Under the pieces are notes generated by a model. The model made no database searches, was not told where the DNA came from, and worked only from the letters and a program-made list of their open reading frames with translations. From positions 1,426,001 through 1,490,000 of the forward strand of contig NZ_JAKCPW010000001.1 of assembly GCF_021440085.1 (NCBI RefSeq): DNA of 64,000 nt, given 5' to 3'. Both the position numbers and the translations under genes were made by a program. The DNA comes from Dyadobacter sp. CY261 (GTDB lineage Bacteria; Bacteroidota; Bacteroidia; Cytophagales; Spirosomataceae). Position 1 is the first letter of the stretch; each line of letters opens with the position of its first letter. Positions 9,940-19,421 of the stretch are shown piece after piece.

Positions 9940-12840
9940 ATGGAAAAACCCGTTCACAAGTTGTTCCTTCTGGACGCTATGGCCTTGATTTACAGGGCGC
10001 ATTTCGCATTCATTAAGGCACCACGCATCACTTCAAAAGGACTGAATACCAGCGCCGTTTTCGGCTTCACCAACACACTGCTCGAAGTACTACAGAAAGA
10101 GAAACCCACACATATCGGCGTTGCCTTTGATACTGCTGCGCCTACTTTCCGCCATGTACAGTTTGAGGCTTACAAGGCGCAACGCGAGGCCCAACCGGAA
10201 GATATTACGGTAGCGATTCCGCTGGTAAAGCGGTTGCTCAGGGGCATGTGTATCCCCATTCTGGAACTGGACGGCTACGAGGCCGACGATATCATCGGCA
10301 CTATTGCCAAAGAGGCCTCCCGGGAAGGTTTCGAGGTTTTCATGATGACGCCCGATAAAGATTACGGGCAGCTGGTCGAACAATACATTCATATTTACAA
10401 ACCTGCATTCCTTGGCAAAGGCGCCGAAGTGCTGGGTGTTCAGGAAATCCTTGACCGCTGGCAAATCCAGCGCATCGACCAGGTGATTGATATTCTTGGA
10501 CTAATGGGCGATGCAGTTGATAACATACCGGGTATTCCTGGCGTAGGTGAAAAAACAGCTCAGAAACTGATCCAGGAGTACGATACGATCGAAAACATTA
10601 TCACACACGCTGACGAAATCAAAGGTAAGCTAGGCGAAAAAATACGGGAGAATTTCGATAAGGCCATTTTAAGCAAGCAACTTGCAACGATCGATTGCAA
10701 GGTGCCTGTGCCATTCGACGCCGAAGACCTGACGATCTGTTCGCCCAAAGCAGACCTCATTGCAGAGCTTTTTGATGAACTGGAATTTAAAACGTTGAAA
10801 GCCAGGGTTCTAGGTGTGGGCGCTGTTGGAGCCAACTCTGTCGGAACTTTTGCTCCGACGACACGATCAGGCGGAGCTCCGGCTCCACGGAAAAGTCCCC
10901 AGGGCCAGCTCGACATTTTCGGCAATCCGACCGAAGAAATCGGCAAACAACCGGCCGTCGTCAGCGGCGACCTGTCCGATGGCCAGATCACCGAAGACAC
11001 CTCCGAAATCCATATTCCAACGTCTAAAAAGACGATCGACAATACATTCCACCGTTACCACACGGTAGACACGCCTGAGCTCATGACGAGCCTTGCATAT
11101 TACCTGAGCTTGCAGGACGCATTCTGCTTTGACACCGAAACCACCTCCCTGGATACCGTTGACGCCGAACTGGTGGGACTTTCGTTCTCCTACCTGGCAG
11201 GCGAAGCCTTTTACATTCCCGTCCCGGCCGACCGCGAAAAGGCGCAGGAGATTGTGGAGCATTTCAGGGCGGTTTTTGAAAATGAAAACATTGAAAAAAT
11301 CGGTCAGAATATTAAGTACGACCTTTTGATATTGAAAAACTACGGCATTGAGGTACACGGCAAAATGAGCGACACCATGCTTGCGCATTACCTGCTCGAA
11401 CCCGATAAACGCCATGGAATGGACATTCTGGCCGCGTCCTACCTCAACTACGAACCGGTGTCGATCACGACGCTGATCGGTAAAAAGGGCGGCAAACAGG
11501 GCAACATGCGCGATGTGGCCATTCCGGAGATTACGCAATATGCCGGCGAGGATGCGGACATCACTTTTCAGCTCAATACCATTTTCAGCCGGGAGCTGCC
11601 AAAAGTGAATGCAGCCAAGCTGTTCCATGAAGTGGAAATGCCCTTGACGAAAGTGCTCGCTTCCATGGAAAATACCGGTGTAAGGCTCGATATCAACGCT
11701 TTGAAGGAAATGTCGGCTGTTCTGGAGTTGGATCTTCGCCAAACCGAGTCCGAGATTTACGAAGCGGCTGGGCAGTCATTCAATATCAGCTCACCAAAAC
11801 AGCTTGGGGAGGTTTTGTTTGACAAAATGAAACTGATCGAGAAGCCGAAAAAAACTAAAACAGGGCAATATGCGACGGGTGAGGAAATCCTATCGGACCT
11901 GGAAGCAAACCATCTCATTGCGCGTAAAATACTGGATTACCGCGAATTACAGAAGTTGAAATCAACTTATGTGGACGCATTACCGACGATGGTAAGTAGC
12001 CGCACGGGGCGCATTCATACCTCTTATAACCAGGCCGTTGCTGCTACCGGGCGTTTGAGCTCCACCAATCCTAATCTGCAAAACATCCCGATCCGCACGC
12101 CACGCGGCCGAGAGATCCGCAAAGCCTTCGTCCCCGATACCGACGAATTTCAGATCCTCTCGGCAGATTATTCGCAGATCGAACTGCGCATTATGGCGGC
12201 ATTCAGCGGGGACGCAAGTATGACCGAGGCCTTCAACCAGGGCCGCGATATTCATGCCACCACAGCAAGTAAGGTGTTTTCAGTCCCATTGGAAGAGGTG
12301 ACTTCTGACATGCGCAGGAAGTCCAAAATGGTCAATTTCGGGATCATTTACGGCATTTCGGCATTCGGCCTTGCGCAGCGCCTGGGCATCCCGCGTGGGG
12401 AAGCAGCCGAGATTATCCGCGCCTATTTCGAGGAATTCCCTGCCGTAAAAGGCTATATGGACAAAGTTGTGAACGATGCCCGTGAGCGTGAGTTTGTAGA
12501 AACGATCCTCGGCCGTCGCCGCTATTTGCCGGATATCAATTCACGCAACCAAACCAACCGCGGTTACGCCGAACGAAACGCCATCAACGCTCCAATCCAG
12601 GGCTCCGCAGCCGATATGATCAAAGTAGCGATGATTAATATCCACGACTTCATGGCGAAGGAAAAGCTCAAATCCCGCATGATCCTGCAAGTGCATGACG
12701 AATTGGTTTTCGACGCTCATCGCGACGAGATTCCATTCCTGAAAGAAAGAGTAGACGAGCTGATGCGAAATGCCATCCCGATGGCCGTGAGAATGGAAAC
12801 GGGGATTGGTGTGGGAGCGAATTGGCTTGAAGCACATTAA
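9940..12840 (+). CDS. polA: DNA polymerase I
   Basis: A 966-residue three-domain family A polymerase for Okazaki fragment processing and repair. The 5' nuclease domain (about 1-300) keeps its acidic motifs (LLDAMALIYRAH, GYEADDIIG, TPDKDYGQLV). The proofreading 3'-5' exonuclease domain (about 365-560) is intact: Asp398/Glu400 in FDTETTSLD, IGQNIKYD and YAGEDAD. The polymerase domain shows motif A Asp743 (SADYSQIELR), motif B (RRKSKMVNFGIIYG) and motif C Asp920 (QVHDELVFD). The interdomain linker near residues 290-350 is low complexity, and its DNA (10825-10881) holds three palindromes in a row, suggesting an inserted repeat. The gene ends in front of a REP-like inverted repeat. Confidence 0.97.
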   Translation: MEKPVHKLFLLDAMALIYRAHFAFIKAPRITSKGLNTSAVFGFTNTLLEVLQKEKPTHIGVAFDTAAPTFRHVQFEAYKAQREAQPEDITVAIPLVKRLLRGMCIPILELDGYEADDIIGTIAKEASREGFEVFMMTPDKDYGQLVEQYIHIYKPAFLGKGAEVLGVQEILDRWQIQRIDQVIDILGLMGDAVDNIPGIPGVGEKTAQKLIQEYDTIENIITHADEIKGKLGEKIRENFDKAILSKQLATIDCKVPVPFDAEDLTICSPKADLIAELFDELEFKTLKARVLGVGAVGANSVGTFAPTTRSGGAPAPRKSPQGQLDIFGNPTEEIGKQPAVVSGDLSDGQITEDTSEIHIPTSKKTIDNTFHRYHTVDTPELMTSLAYYLSLQDAFCFDTETTSLDTVDAELVGLSFSYLAGEAFYIPVPADREKAQEIVEHFRAVFENENIEKIGQNIKYDLLILKNYGIEVHGKMSDTMLAHYLLEPDKRHGMDILAASYLNYEPVSITTLIGKKGGKQGNMRDVAIPEITQYAGEDADITFQLNTIFSRELPKVNAAKLFHEVEMPLTKVLASMENTGVRLDINALKEMSAVLELDLRQTESEIYEAAGQSFNISSPKQLGEVLFDKMKLIEKPKKTKTGQYATGEEILSDLEANHLIARKILDYRELQKLKSTYVDALPTMVSSRTGRIHTSYNQAVAATGRLSSTNPNLQNIPIRTPRGREIRKAFVPDTDEFQILSADYSQIELRIMAAFSGDASMTEAFNQGRDIHATTASKVFSVPLEEVTSDMRRKSKMVNFGIIYGISAFGLAQRLGIPRGEAAEIIRAYFEEFPAVKGYMDKVVNDAREREFVETILGRRRYLPDINSRNQTNRGYAERNAINAPIQGSAADMIKVAMINIHDFMAKEKLKSRMILQVHDELVFDAHRDEIPFLKERVDELMRNAIPMAVRMETGIGVGANWLEAH
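10825..10881. repeat. Palindrome cluster inside the polA linker
   Basis: Three perfect palindromes within 57 bp of coding sequence: GTTGG-AG-CCAAC (10825-10836), GTCGGA-8 nt-TCCGAC (10840-10859) and CGGAGCTCCG (10872-10881). They encode part of the low-complexity linker between the nuclease domains (GANSVGTFAPTTRSGGAPAP). The density of palindromes suggests an in-frame palindromic element tolerated in a flexible linker. Confidence 0.45.
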
Positions 12841-12872
12841 CAGGGAGGAAAGGGAGGATGAGAGGAAACGAA

Positions 12873-12960
12873 AAATGTCAGTCTGAGCGCAGTCGAAGAC
12901 AGTCCGTACGGTAAATTGTTACGTGCTGCATTTGCTTCGACTGCGCTCAGCATGACATTT
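12873..12960. repeat. REP-like 26-bp inverted repeat downstream of polA
   Basis: Arms 12873-12898 and 12935-12960 are inverted copies of a word of the type AAATGTCAnnCTGAGCGCAG followed by TCGAAG, with only two mismatches, around a 36-nt centre. I recognise TTCGACTGCGCTCAG..TGACA as a word scattered between genes in many bacterial genomes. It lies between convergent polA and susD and can form a large hairpin that may end transcription from both sides. The flanks are polypurine (12841-12870) and polypyrimidine (12961-13014), extending the palindromic character. Confidence 0.7.
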
Positions 12961-13020
12961 CCTCTTTCTTATTCCTTTCTTCCCGTTCCTTTCCTTCGCT
13001 CCTCCCTTCCTCTCTAAAAC

Positions 13021-14547
13021 CTACTTAGCGACCCAGGTACGGGTATTCAAATCATCCACTCCCTGACGTTTCACCGCTTCTTCGCGGTTGACGCCGTTGA
13101 GCGATTGCTCTGATAATGGGTAAATGAAGCGAACAGGCACTTTGTTCTGGTTCAGATTATCAGGTCCCGGCTTGATCTCCGGCATGCCTGTACGGCGCCA
13201 GTCGAACCAGGCTTCCAAGCCATTGAAATAAAATGCAACCCACTTCTGCAGCGCTATCTTCGCCAATTTTTCCTCGCTTGTGCCCGTGTAAGCCACAGCT
13301 GCCTGCGTGTAGTAGGAAGCATCCGGCGTTACATTGATGCCGTACGATGACGGTACCACGCTTTTCCAGTATTCAAAGTTGCTCTGAATGCCTTTTGTGT
13401 AATAGTCTTGCGCTGTGCCGCTCGTAATCCAGCCTTTTTCGCGTGCTTCGGCGAGGATGAATTGCAATTCGGAATAGTTCATGATGATGCCACGCGGCGC
13501 TGAGGGATCTGGCGGAGCCTGGCCCGGATCATTGCACACCAGACATGCAAATGTGTAACCGACGCGCGAAACGCCTTGCGGACCGCCATTATAGTTCAAT
13601 GCAGGAACGTCGCCGAGGCCATTGGGAACACCTTCGATCACCGGCTTGCCGGCTGCTACCGACGATTGGGACGGGCGGCCAAAAACGGCCAGACGCGGGT
13701 CTTTTAATGCCGTAAGACGGTCGCTCAATGTCTTGCTGACGCGGAACTCGTCAAACGAGCCGACGCGTGAGTCGTACATTCTCCATTGGTTGGGAGCGGC
13801 GGCCAGGTATTTCAATTCCGCATTGTCCTGTATCCCTTCGAAAATAGGGTTTTTAGCAGGATCTGCGATAATGGCCTGCAAATCGGCCTTCACGTCTTTT
13901 TGCTTAGAAATACGCATCAGATAACGGAGACGCAACGAATTGGCCAGCTTCCGCCACTTGATAAGCGAGCCGCTGCCTCCTCCGAAAAGGATGTCACCTG
14001 AAACAGCCGTAGAGCTGGTAGCCAGGATATCGTTCGCCGTTTTCAGATCTGCCAGAATGCCTGCGTAAACGCTTTCCTGGGTGTCGTATTTCGGCAGGTA
14101 AACACCGTCGGTCTTGCCCTTGGTAGCTTCGGTGTAAGGAATGTCACCGTAAGCGTCAGTTGCAACGGCGAACATCCATGATTTCAGGATCAGCGCGATG
14201 CCTTTGTAGGCATTTTTGTCGTCGGTACCAACCTGATCCATAATGTTTTTGACATTACGCATATTACCATAAACATTGTCCCAGATGCCGTTCTGCTGGC
14301 CCCACAGGTAGCGATCCTCGTTCACGAACTGGATCTTGGCGTGGTGCTGCACCACAATGTTGCCGATACCCCATGCGTCGCCTACCTGGCTGTTGACCAT
14401 GTTCCGGATCACTCCGGCCAGCAAAAGGTCTGGCGTGACGTTGTTCGGAACGTTTTCGTTCGTGTTAACTTCTTCAAAATCGTTGGTACAGGCCCCACCT
14501 GAGACGATGACCAACAGCATAATATATATCGGAATAAGCTTTTTCAT
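13021..14547 (-). CDS. SusD/RagB-family outer-membrane lipoprotein
   Basis: A 508-residue surface lipoprotein. The signal peptide ends in a lipobox (LLVIVSGGAC, Cys about residue 20). The mature N-terminus (CTNDFEEVNTNENVPNNVTPDLLLAG) and the blocks WDNVYGNMRNVKNIMDQ, YGDIPYTEATKG and the late WRRTGMPEIKPG are typical of the SusD-like_2 subgroup. SusD proteins bind a glycan or other ligand at the surface and act as a lid on the SusC channel. It is encoded 18 bp downstream of a minus-strand SusC gene, so the two form an operon. The ligand cannot be inferred. Confidence 0.93.
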   Translation of the reverse strand: MKKLIPIYIMLLVIVSGGACTNDFEEVNTNENVPNNVTPDLLLAGVIRNMVNSQVGDAWGIGNIVVQHHAKIQFVNEDRYLWGQQNGIWDNVYGNMRNVKNIMDQVGTDDKNAYKGIALILKSWMFAVATDAYGDIPYTEATKGKTDGVYLPKYDTQESVYAGILADLKTANDILATSSTAVSGDILFGGGSGSLIKWRKLANSLRLRYLMRISKQKDVKADLQAIIADPAKNPIFEGIQDNAELKYLAAAPNQWRMYDSRVGSFDEFRVSKTLSDRLTALKDPRLAVFGRPSQSSVAAGKPVIEGVPNGLGDVPALNYNGGPQGVSRVGYTFACLVCNDPGQAPPDPSAPRGIIMNYSELQFILAEAREKGWITSGTAQDYYTKGIQSNFEYWKSVVPSSYGINVTPDASYYTQAAVAYTGTSEEKLAKIALQKWVAFYFNGLEAWFDWRRTGMPEIKPGPDNLNQNKVPVRFIYPLSEQSLNGVNREEAVKRQGVDDLNTRTWVAK

Positions 14548-14565
14548 TGTTCTCCTCTTGAAATG

Positions 14566-17500
14566 TTACAGTTTGAAACTCACGTTGAAACCATAGCTGC
14601 GGCTGGAAGGGATCGACATATATTCGATACCCGGCAATGCAGTTCCTCCGTTGTAAGCCATCGTTTCAGGATCCACATGCGGCACTTTCGACCACAAGGC
14701 AAGGTTGCGTCCTACGAACGAGACAGTGATGTTTTTGATCGGTGAACGGCCCAGCAGGCGGTTAGGGATCGAATAGCCCAGCTGTACTTCGCGGAGTTTC
14801 ACGAATGAAGCGTCGTACATCACCCCTTCGGCGATGTTACGCCCGCCCGTGAAGGCAGTATGCCATGCACGCGCAGTGAGTTTCACATCATTTGTGCTGT
14901 AAGTACCGTCCGCATTCTGAACCACACCGTCGCCGATCACACCGTTGCCTGCCTTGGTCAGGTCGTAACCATCCGCGCGGCCTTCAAGTGTTTCTTTGAT
15001 GATACCACCTTCACGACCCACCACTTGCGTATGGGAATACAGCTTTCCGCCGTGGCGAACATCAAACAGGAAGCTGAATTTTACATTCTTGTAACTGAAC
15101 TGATTGGAAATACCAGCCAGCCAATCAGGATTGTAGTTACCCATTTTCTGAACATTGGTCGTAGGAACCGGACGGCCATCTTTGTACACAACCTGACCTA
15201 CATTCTGGCCTGTTGCGTCGTAATAAGGCTTCGAAGGATCGGTATTCTGTACGCGTGCAAATGCGATGCCGTACATATCTCCCATCCGCTCGCCTACGCG
15301 TGCTTCGATGCTCACGCCTTTGCTCGCCATCACGAAATTGGTAATGCCGTCCGACAGTTCGAGTACTTTGCTGCGGTTAGCCGAGAAGTTGACACCGATA
15401 TTCCATTTGAAATCGTTGATTTCCACTGGTGTTACATTCAGCATGGTTTCAAAACCCCAGTTCTTGATCTCCCCTGCATTGAAAAAACGGCCATTGTAGC
15501 CTGTTGTCTGCGAAAGCGGGATTTGCAGGATCTGATTTTTGGTTTTGCTTTGATAGAATGTGAAATCGAGGCCTACGCGGTTCTTGAAGAAACGCACGTC
15601 AGCACCAAGTTCGTAAGCTGTACTGATCTCCGGTTTCAGGTTCAGGTTAGCCAGGCGGTCGGTTTCGCCATAAATCTGCGAGCTTCCGTAAGGCGTGCTT
15701 GGGTTGTAAGCCTGTGTAAATGTAAATGGATCGGTATCGTTACCAACCTGTGCAAAGCTGGCGCGGAGTTTGGCAAAAGAAATCACCTCGGGAAGCTTAA
15801 CCATATCGCTCACTACAGCGCTCAAAGCTACCGATGGATAGAAGTACGAGTTGTTTTCGGTACCGAATGCTTTCAACGCCGTAGGAAGCGTCAATGCGCT
15901 ACTCCAGTCGTTTCTTGCGGTAATGTCCAGGAACAGATAGTTACGGAACGAAACCGATGCTGAACCATACAAACTGTTGATCCGCTTGCCGACTTTGCTT
16001 TGGGACGCTACAAGCGCAATGCGGGAGTTGGTAAGGTTATAAATACCCGGTAGGTTCAACTGCCCAGCATTTTCCTCGTCATAAATCGAGCTCTGACGAT
16101 TCTGATTGCCACCGAATGTTGCCGACACATTAATATCCTTGCTGATATCCTTGTTGAATGACAAAAGAAAATCGCTGTTACGCTCTTCAGTGTTGACTTT
16201 CACCTCGCGGTATTGCCCGAATGGGAAGCGCTGCGTGCTGAATGCACGGCGGTATTCGCGGCGCTCGTTACCCCAGTCGGTAGCGGTGCGTACTTGCAGG
16301 CTCAGCCAATTGGTGAAATCGTACTTCAGGATCACGTTACCGATAATGCGGTTCACTTCCTGGCCGTTGGTGTTTGCAAAAACTGTCAGATAGGGGTTAT
16401 CGTGATAGTTGTAGTTCCAGCCAAACTGACGTTGTTCTTCCGCACCGTTCATCCATAAACGTTCCATATCCGAAACCTTCACCGAGCGAGGGAGCCAGCA
16501 GTTAAAAAGGTACATAATGCTTTCCGTACCATAGCTGATCGACGGACGGTTACCGCTCGATCCTTTGATGTAGCTTACAAATGTTTTAGCCGAAAATTTC
16601 TTGGTAAGATTGTAACCTGCACTCAATGAGACGGTATGACGCTTCAAATCCGTGTTTGGAACGATACCCGTCTGATCCAGATTGGTATAAGACAAGCGGA
16701 AATTGCCCTGGTCGTTGTTGCCGATCAAAGCAACGTTGTTGGTGAGCGTGCGGCCGGTTTTCAGGAAGTCCTTCAAACCATTTACATCAGCTTCCCAGGG
16801 CGTTGCGGTGATGACACTCCCCGCAGGCGCATTCAGATCGCCGCCGAGGAAGGGAATCGCCTGGCCGTTCAATGTGCGGGGCGAATTGTATTGCGGATAG
16901 CTTTGGCCTACAAATGCCGGCCCCCAACCTTCGTCGGTACCGTCGGTAAGACCGCCCCCGGCACCGTTGACGAATGCGAAATCGCCGCCGTTACCGTTAC
17001 CCTGGCCATATTTGTTCTGATACTCGGGCAATTTCAATGCACGCTCGAAAGTCGTGTTACTATTCACCTCGACACCGATGCCTTTATTGCCCTTACCCGA
17101 TTTGGTAGTGATCAAAATCACCCCGTTAGCCGCTCTTGAACCATACAAAGCAGCAGCCGCAGGTCCTTTCAGTACGCTCATCGTCTCCACGTCGTCGGGA
17201 TTGATAAAGCTGGCGCCATTACCGAAATCGACTTCCAGGTTATTCTGGCCCGAACCGCCGGTGATGGAATTGCTGATGGGCACCCCATCGATCACGTACA
17301 ACGGCTGGTTTTTATTCAAATCCACCGAGCGCTCGCCACGGATCGTTACCCGCGCCGAACCACCGATACCCGACGGGCTTCCAACGACGGTCACCCCGGC
17401 TACTTTACCTGCCAGCTGGTTCACAATGTTGGTCTCACGCGCCGTTACAATGCTTTCGCCTTTCAACTCCTGCACGGCGTAACCCAGCTTGCGGACATCT

Positions 17501-17883
17501 TTTTTAATCCCCAAGGCCGTTACCACCACTTCCTGCAACTGTTTTTGATCGGCCATGAGCGTCACATCGGCCACAGCACGGCCACCGATCGTTACTTCCT
17601 GCGATACATAACCTAAGAATGAGCAGGTGAGCACGGAACTGGCCCCTTTGACGCTGATCTGGTACTTGCCATTCGAGTCTGTAACTGTACCATTCGTACT
17701 GCCTTTTTCAATCACGCTCACGCCCGCGAGGGGGAGCCTGTCATCGTCGGAAATCACCTGGCCGGTAACCACCGACTGCGCGATGCCCGTATGCGAGTAC
17801 ATCAGGCCGGTAAGCGCAATGCCCGCGCACGCGCCGCTTCTGAAAATACTCAGCCGGAAGCATAAGTAAAATTGTTTGATCAT
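14566..17883 (-). CDS. SusC/RagA-family TonB-linked outer-membrane transporter
   Basis: A 1105-residue TonB-dependent channel. Order: signal peptide (cleavage after GIAQ, about residue 36), a carboxypeptidase-D-like repeat domain (GQVISDDDRLPLAGVSV, SNGKYQISV), the linker VVVTALGIKKDVRKLGYAVQ, plug domain (SVLKGPAAAALYGSRAANGV) and a 22-strand barrel ending in YGFNVSFKL. There is no N-terminal STN domain, so unlike the SusC at 25542 it should not signal directly to a FecR anti-sigma. The ATG at 17881-17883 is chosen because the signal peptide follows; an upstream in-frame start would add 20 residues. It precedes its susD and is divergent from a small LuxR-type gene that might regulate it. Confidence 0.94.
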   Translation of the reverse strand: MIKQFYLCFRLSIFRSGACAGIALTGLMYSHTGIAQSVVTGQVISDDDRLPLAGVSVIEKGSTNGTVTDSNGKYQISVKGASSVLTCSFLGYVSQEVTIGGRAVADVTLMADQKQLQEVVVTALGIKKDVRKLGYAVQELKGESIVTARETNIVNQLAGKVAGVTVVGSPSGIGGSARVTIRGERSVDLNKNQPLYVIDGVPISNSITGGSGQNNLEVDFGNGASFINPDDVETMSVLKGPAAAALYGSRAANGVILITTKSGKGNKGIGVEVNSNTTFERALKLPEYQNKYGQGNGNGGDFAFVNGAGGGLTDGTDEGWGPAFVGQSYPQYNSPRTLNGQAIPFLGGDLNAPAGSVITATPWEADVNGLKDFLKTGRTLTNNVALIGNNDQGNFRLSYTNLDQTGIVPNTDLKRHTVSLSAGYNLTKKFSAKTFVSYIKGSSGNRPSISYGTESIMYLFNCWLPRSVKVSDMERLWMNGAEEQRQFGWNYNYHDNPYLTVFANTNGQEVNRIIGNVILKYDFTNWLSLQVRTATDWGNERREYRRAFSTQRFPFGQYREVKVNTEERNSDFLLSFNKDISKDINVSATFGGNQNRQSSIYDEENAGQLNLPGIYNLTNSRIALVASQSKVGKRINSLYGSASVSFRNYLFLDITARNDWSSALTLPTALKAFGTENNSYFYPSVALSAVVSDMVKLPEVISFAKLRASFAQVGNDTDPFTFTQAYNPSTPYGSSQIYGETDRLANLNLKPEISTAYELGADVRFFKNRVGLDFTFYQSKTKNQILQIPLSQTTGYNGRFFNAGEIKNWGFETMLNVTPVEINDFKWNIGVNFSANRSKVLELSDGITNFVMASKGVSIEARVGERMGDMYGIAFARVQNTDPSKPYYDATGQNVGQVVYKDGRPVPTTNVQKMGNYNPDWLAGISNQFSYKNVKFSFLFDVRHGGKLYSHTQVVGREGGIIKETLEGRADGYDLTKAGNGVIGDGVVQNADGTYSTNDVKLTARAWHTAFTGGRNIAEGVMYDASFVKLREVQLGYSIPNRLLGRSPIKNITVSFVGRNLALWSKVPHVDPETMAYNGGTALPGIEYMSIPSSRSYGFNVSFKL

Positions 17884-18443
17884 GAGCACTAGGTTATTTA
17901 GTTGAGAAAATAGAATGGGCAAATTATGCCCTGCAAAACGCAAAAATCAACTTAATTAAAATCTGTTGTGTTAAGTATTTATTAACATACTATAAACAAA
18001 TCGGCCATTCGAAACAACCTCCGGAACGCCCGGCAGAGACTACTGATCAATGCATAAAACTCTCACTAACTACCGCTCGCACAAATACTACGCTACGTGG
18101 CACGGACGCTGGGCAGCGCCATGTTCCTTTAAATTTACAAAATCGGAATTATAAAAAAGCAACCGCACGTTGCTCTATCCGACTGTTTAGTAGCATTTTA
18201 AAAACAAGCTACTCACAAAACCCAAAGATCGGCATTGCCATTTTGAAATAATACAGAAAATTCTTTGAAGAGGGATATTTCCAAATCCCCCGCGCAGGCG
18301 GTCATATTGCTTAAAGGCCATACCCACATTCACTCTTTCCGCTATACGCCCCGCGGGAATTATTCATCCTTGTTTAACTTTTGATTTTTCAACCGGCACG
18401 TTGGATCATTCTTGTGTTACTGTTTAATGGAATTGTCGTATCA
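17884..18443. other. Intergenic region between susC (-) and the LuxR-type gene (+)
   Basis: About 560 bp with no convincing gene. It must hold the divergent promoters. The only structure I see is the short hairpin CGCTG-GG-CAGCG near 18108-18119. An in-frame TTG at 18381 could extend the downstream gene by 21 residues, but the extension is hydrophobic and unlike any HTH protein. Confidence 0.4.
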
Positions 18444-18680
18444 ATGGCGAACCCAAAAAAACCGATCGCCATGTTTACGTCCCGAGAGTGTGAAATAATC
18501 AGTCTGATCGCGCAAGGATTACCGTCGCGCGCCATTGCCGACCGCTTGTGCCTGAGCACGGAGACTGTCAAGTCTCACCGTAAAAACATTATCCGCAAAA
18601 TTTCTGAGTTAACGGACGGGTCCACAGCCTTGCTCGAATTTGCGATCGCATATGAAAGGGAGCGTGAAAAATCACTCTAA
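18444..18680 (+). CDS. Standalone LuxR-type (GerE) helix-turn-helix protein
   Basis: A 78-residue protein made up almost wholly of a LuxR/GerE DNA-binding domain: FTSRECEIISLIAQGLPSRA, IADRLCLSTETVKSHRKNI. No receiver, ligand-binding or membrane domain precedes it; the upstream DNA was checked and an extension to 18381 adds only a hydrophobic stretch. Standalone effectors of this kind (GerE itself is one) act as constitutive or heterodimeric regulators. It is divergent from the SusC/SusD operon and lies 75 bp ahead of a secreted orphan, so either could be its target. Start at the ATG 18444. Confidence 0.75.
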   Translation: MANPKKPIAMFTSRECEIISLIAQGLPSRAIADRLCLSTETVKSHRKNIIRKISELTDGSTALLEFAIAYEREREKSL

Positions 18681-18755
18681 AAGGGGGATTTACAAGTGTG
18701 GGTATATCTCCTACTTTTGAAATCACTCCTAACACTAACAGCCACAATTGTACCC

Positions 18756-19238
18756 ATGAAGCATCTTCCAACCATCGCTACATCCATTATTTCGGCTGCA
18801 CTCGCCCTCTTTGCTTACAATGCCTCCGCACAAAATAGCCGGGGTCTGGAAAACATTGTACCGAGAAAACAAGCCAAACTACCCGACGGCCATATTTATC
18901 TTCCACACGAGCGGCTGACGATAATGAAAGACATATCGAACGACCAAAAAAGAATCCACATAGAGATCAGCAACGAAATTACACCAGAGCGAGAAATCCA
19001 GGTGTTTCTGAAACAGGACACGGCTGAGCTGGAAGACTTAGCCACCGGCATCTATGAGCTATTTTTTACCGGCTCGAGCCTCGCCCTGACAAACAAGCAG
19101 ACAAGCAAGAAAATCGTATTTGAACTTAATGACGAATCGCCGCATTCAAATTCAAGCAAACTGCATGGCAACGCTGACCAAGTACTAAACGCGATTGGAA
19201 TTGCTGCTTATTTCAAAACCTGTCCCCGCCCCCAATGA
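18756..19238 (+). CDS. Secreted protein of unknown function
   Basis: A 160-residue protein with a clear signal peptide (IATSIISAALALFAYNASA, cleavage before QNSRG). The mature part is polar and mildly beta-rich (RIHIEISNEITPEREIQVFL, GIYELFFTGSSLALTNK). It contains a single Cys near the C-terminus (FKTCPRPQ). I do not recognise a family. The ATG at 18756 is chosen because the signal peptide begins there; the frame is open upstream to 18696. It shares strand and short spacing with the LuxR-type gene and precedes the DUF1080-like/PA14-like gene by about 180 bp, suggesting membership of the same locus. Confidence 0.65.
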   Translation: MKHLPTIATSIISAALALFAYNASAQNSRGLENIVPRKQAKLPDGHIYLPHERLTIMKDISNDQKRIHIEISNEITPEREIQVFLKQDTAELEDLATGIYELFFTGSSLALTNKQTSKKIVFELNDESPHSNSSKLHGNADQVLNAIGIAAYFKTCPRPQ

Positions 19239-19421
19239 CCCCCGTTCACAAGTGACCGTATAGTCCGCATAGATTCTCCTGAGCCAACGTATTGTTTTAG
19301 CGATTTTCGTTTGCGATTACCTCAATTTCTGGAAAAAAATTCATACTATTTCCAGATATAATGGTAAAAAAAATGCCGAACTTCGGTTTTTAATTGTAAA
19401 CAATACACTTAATCGATTCCA

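Noticed and set aside
10867..11742. A 291-codon minus-strand frame inside polA
   Set aside because: Shadow of the exonuclease-coding region, with no recognisable motif.
14860..15963. A 367-codon plus-strand frame inside the minus-strand susC
   Set aside because: Shadow of the barrel-coding sequence; Cys-rich and composition unlike real proteins.
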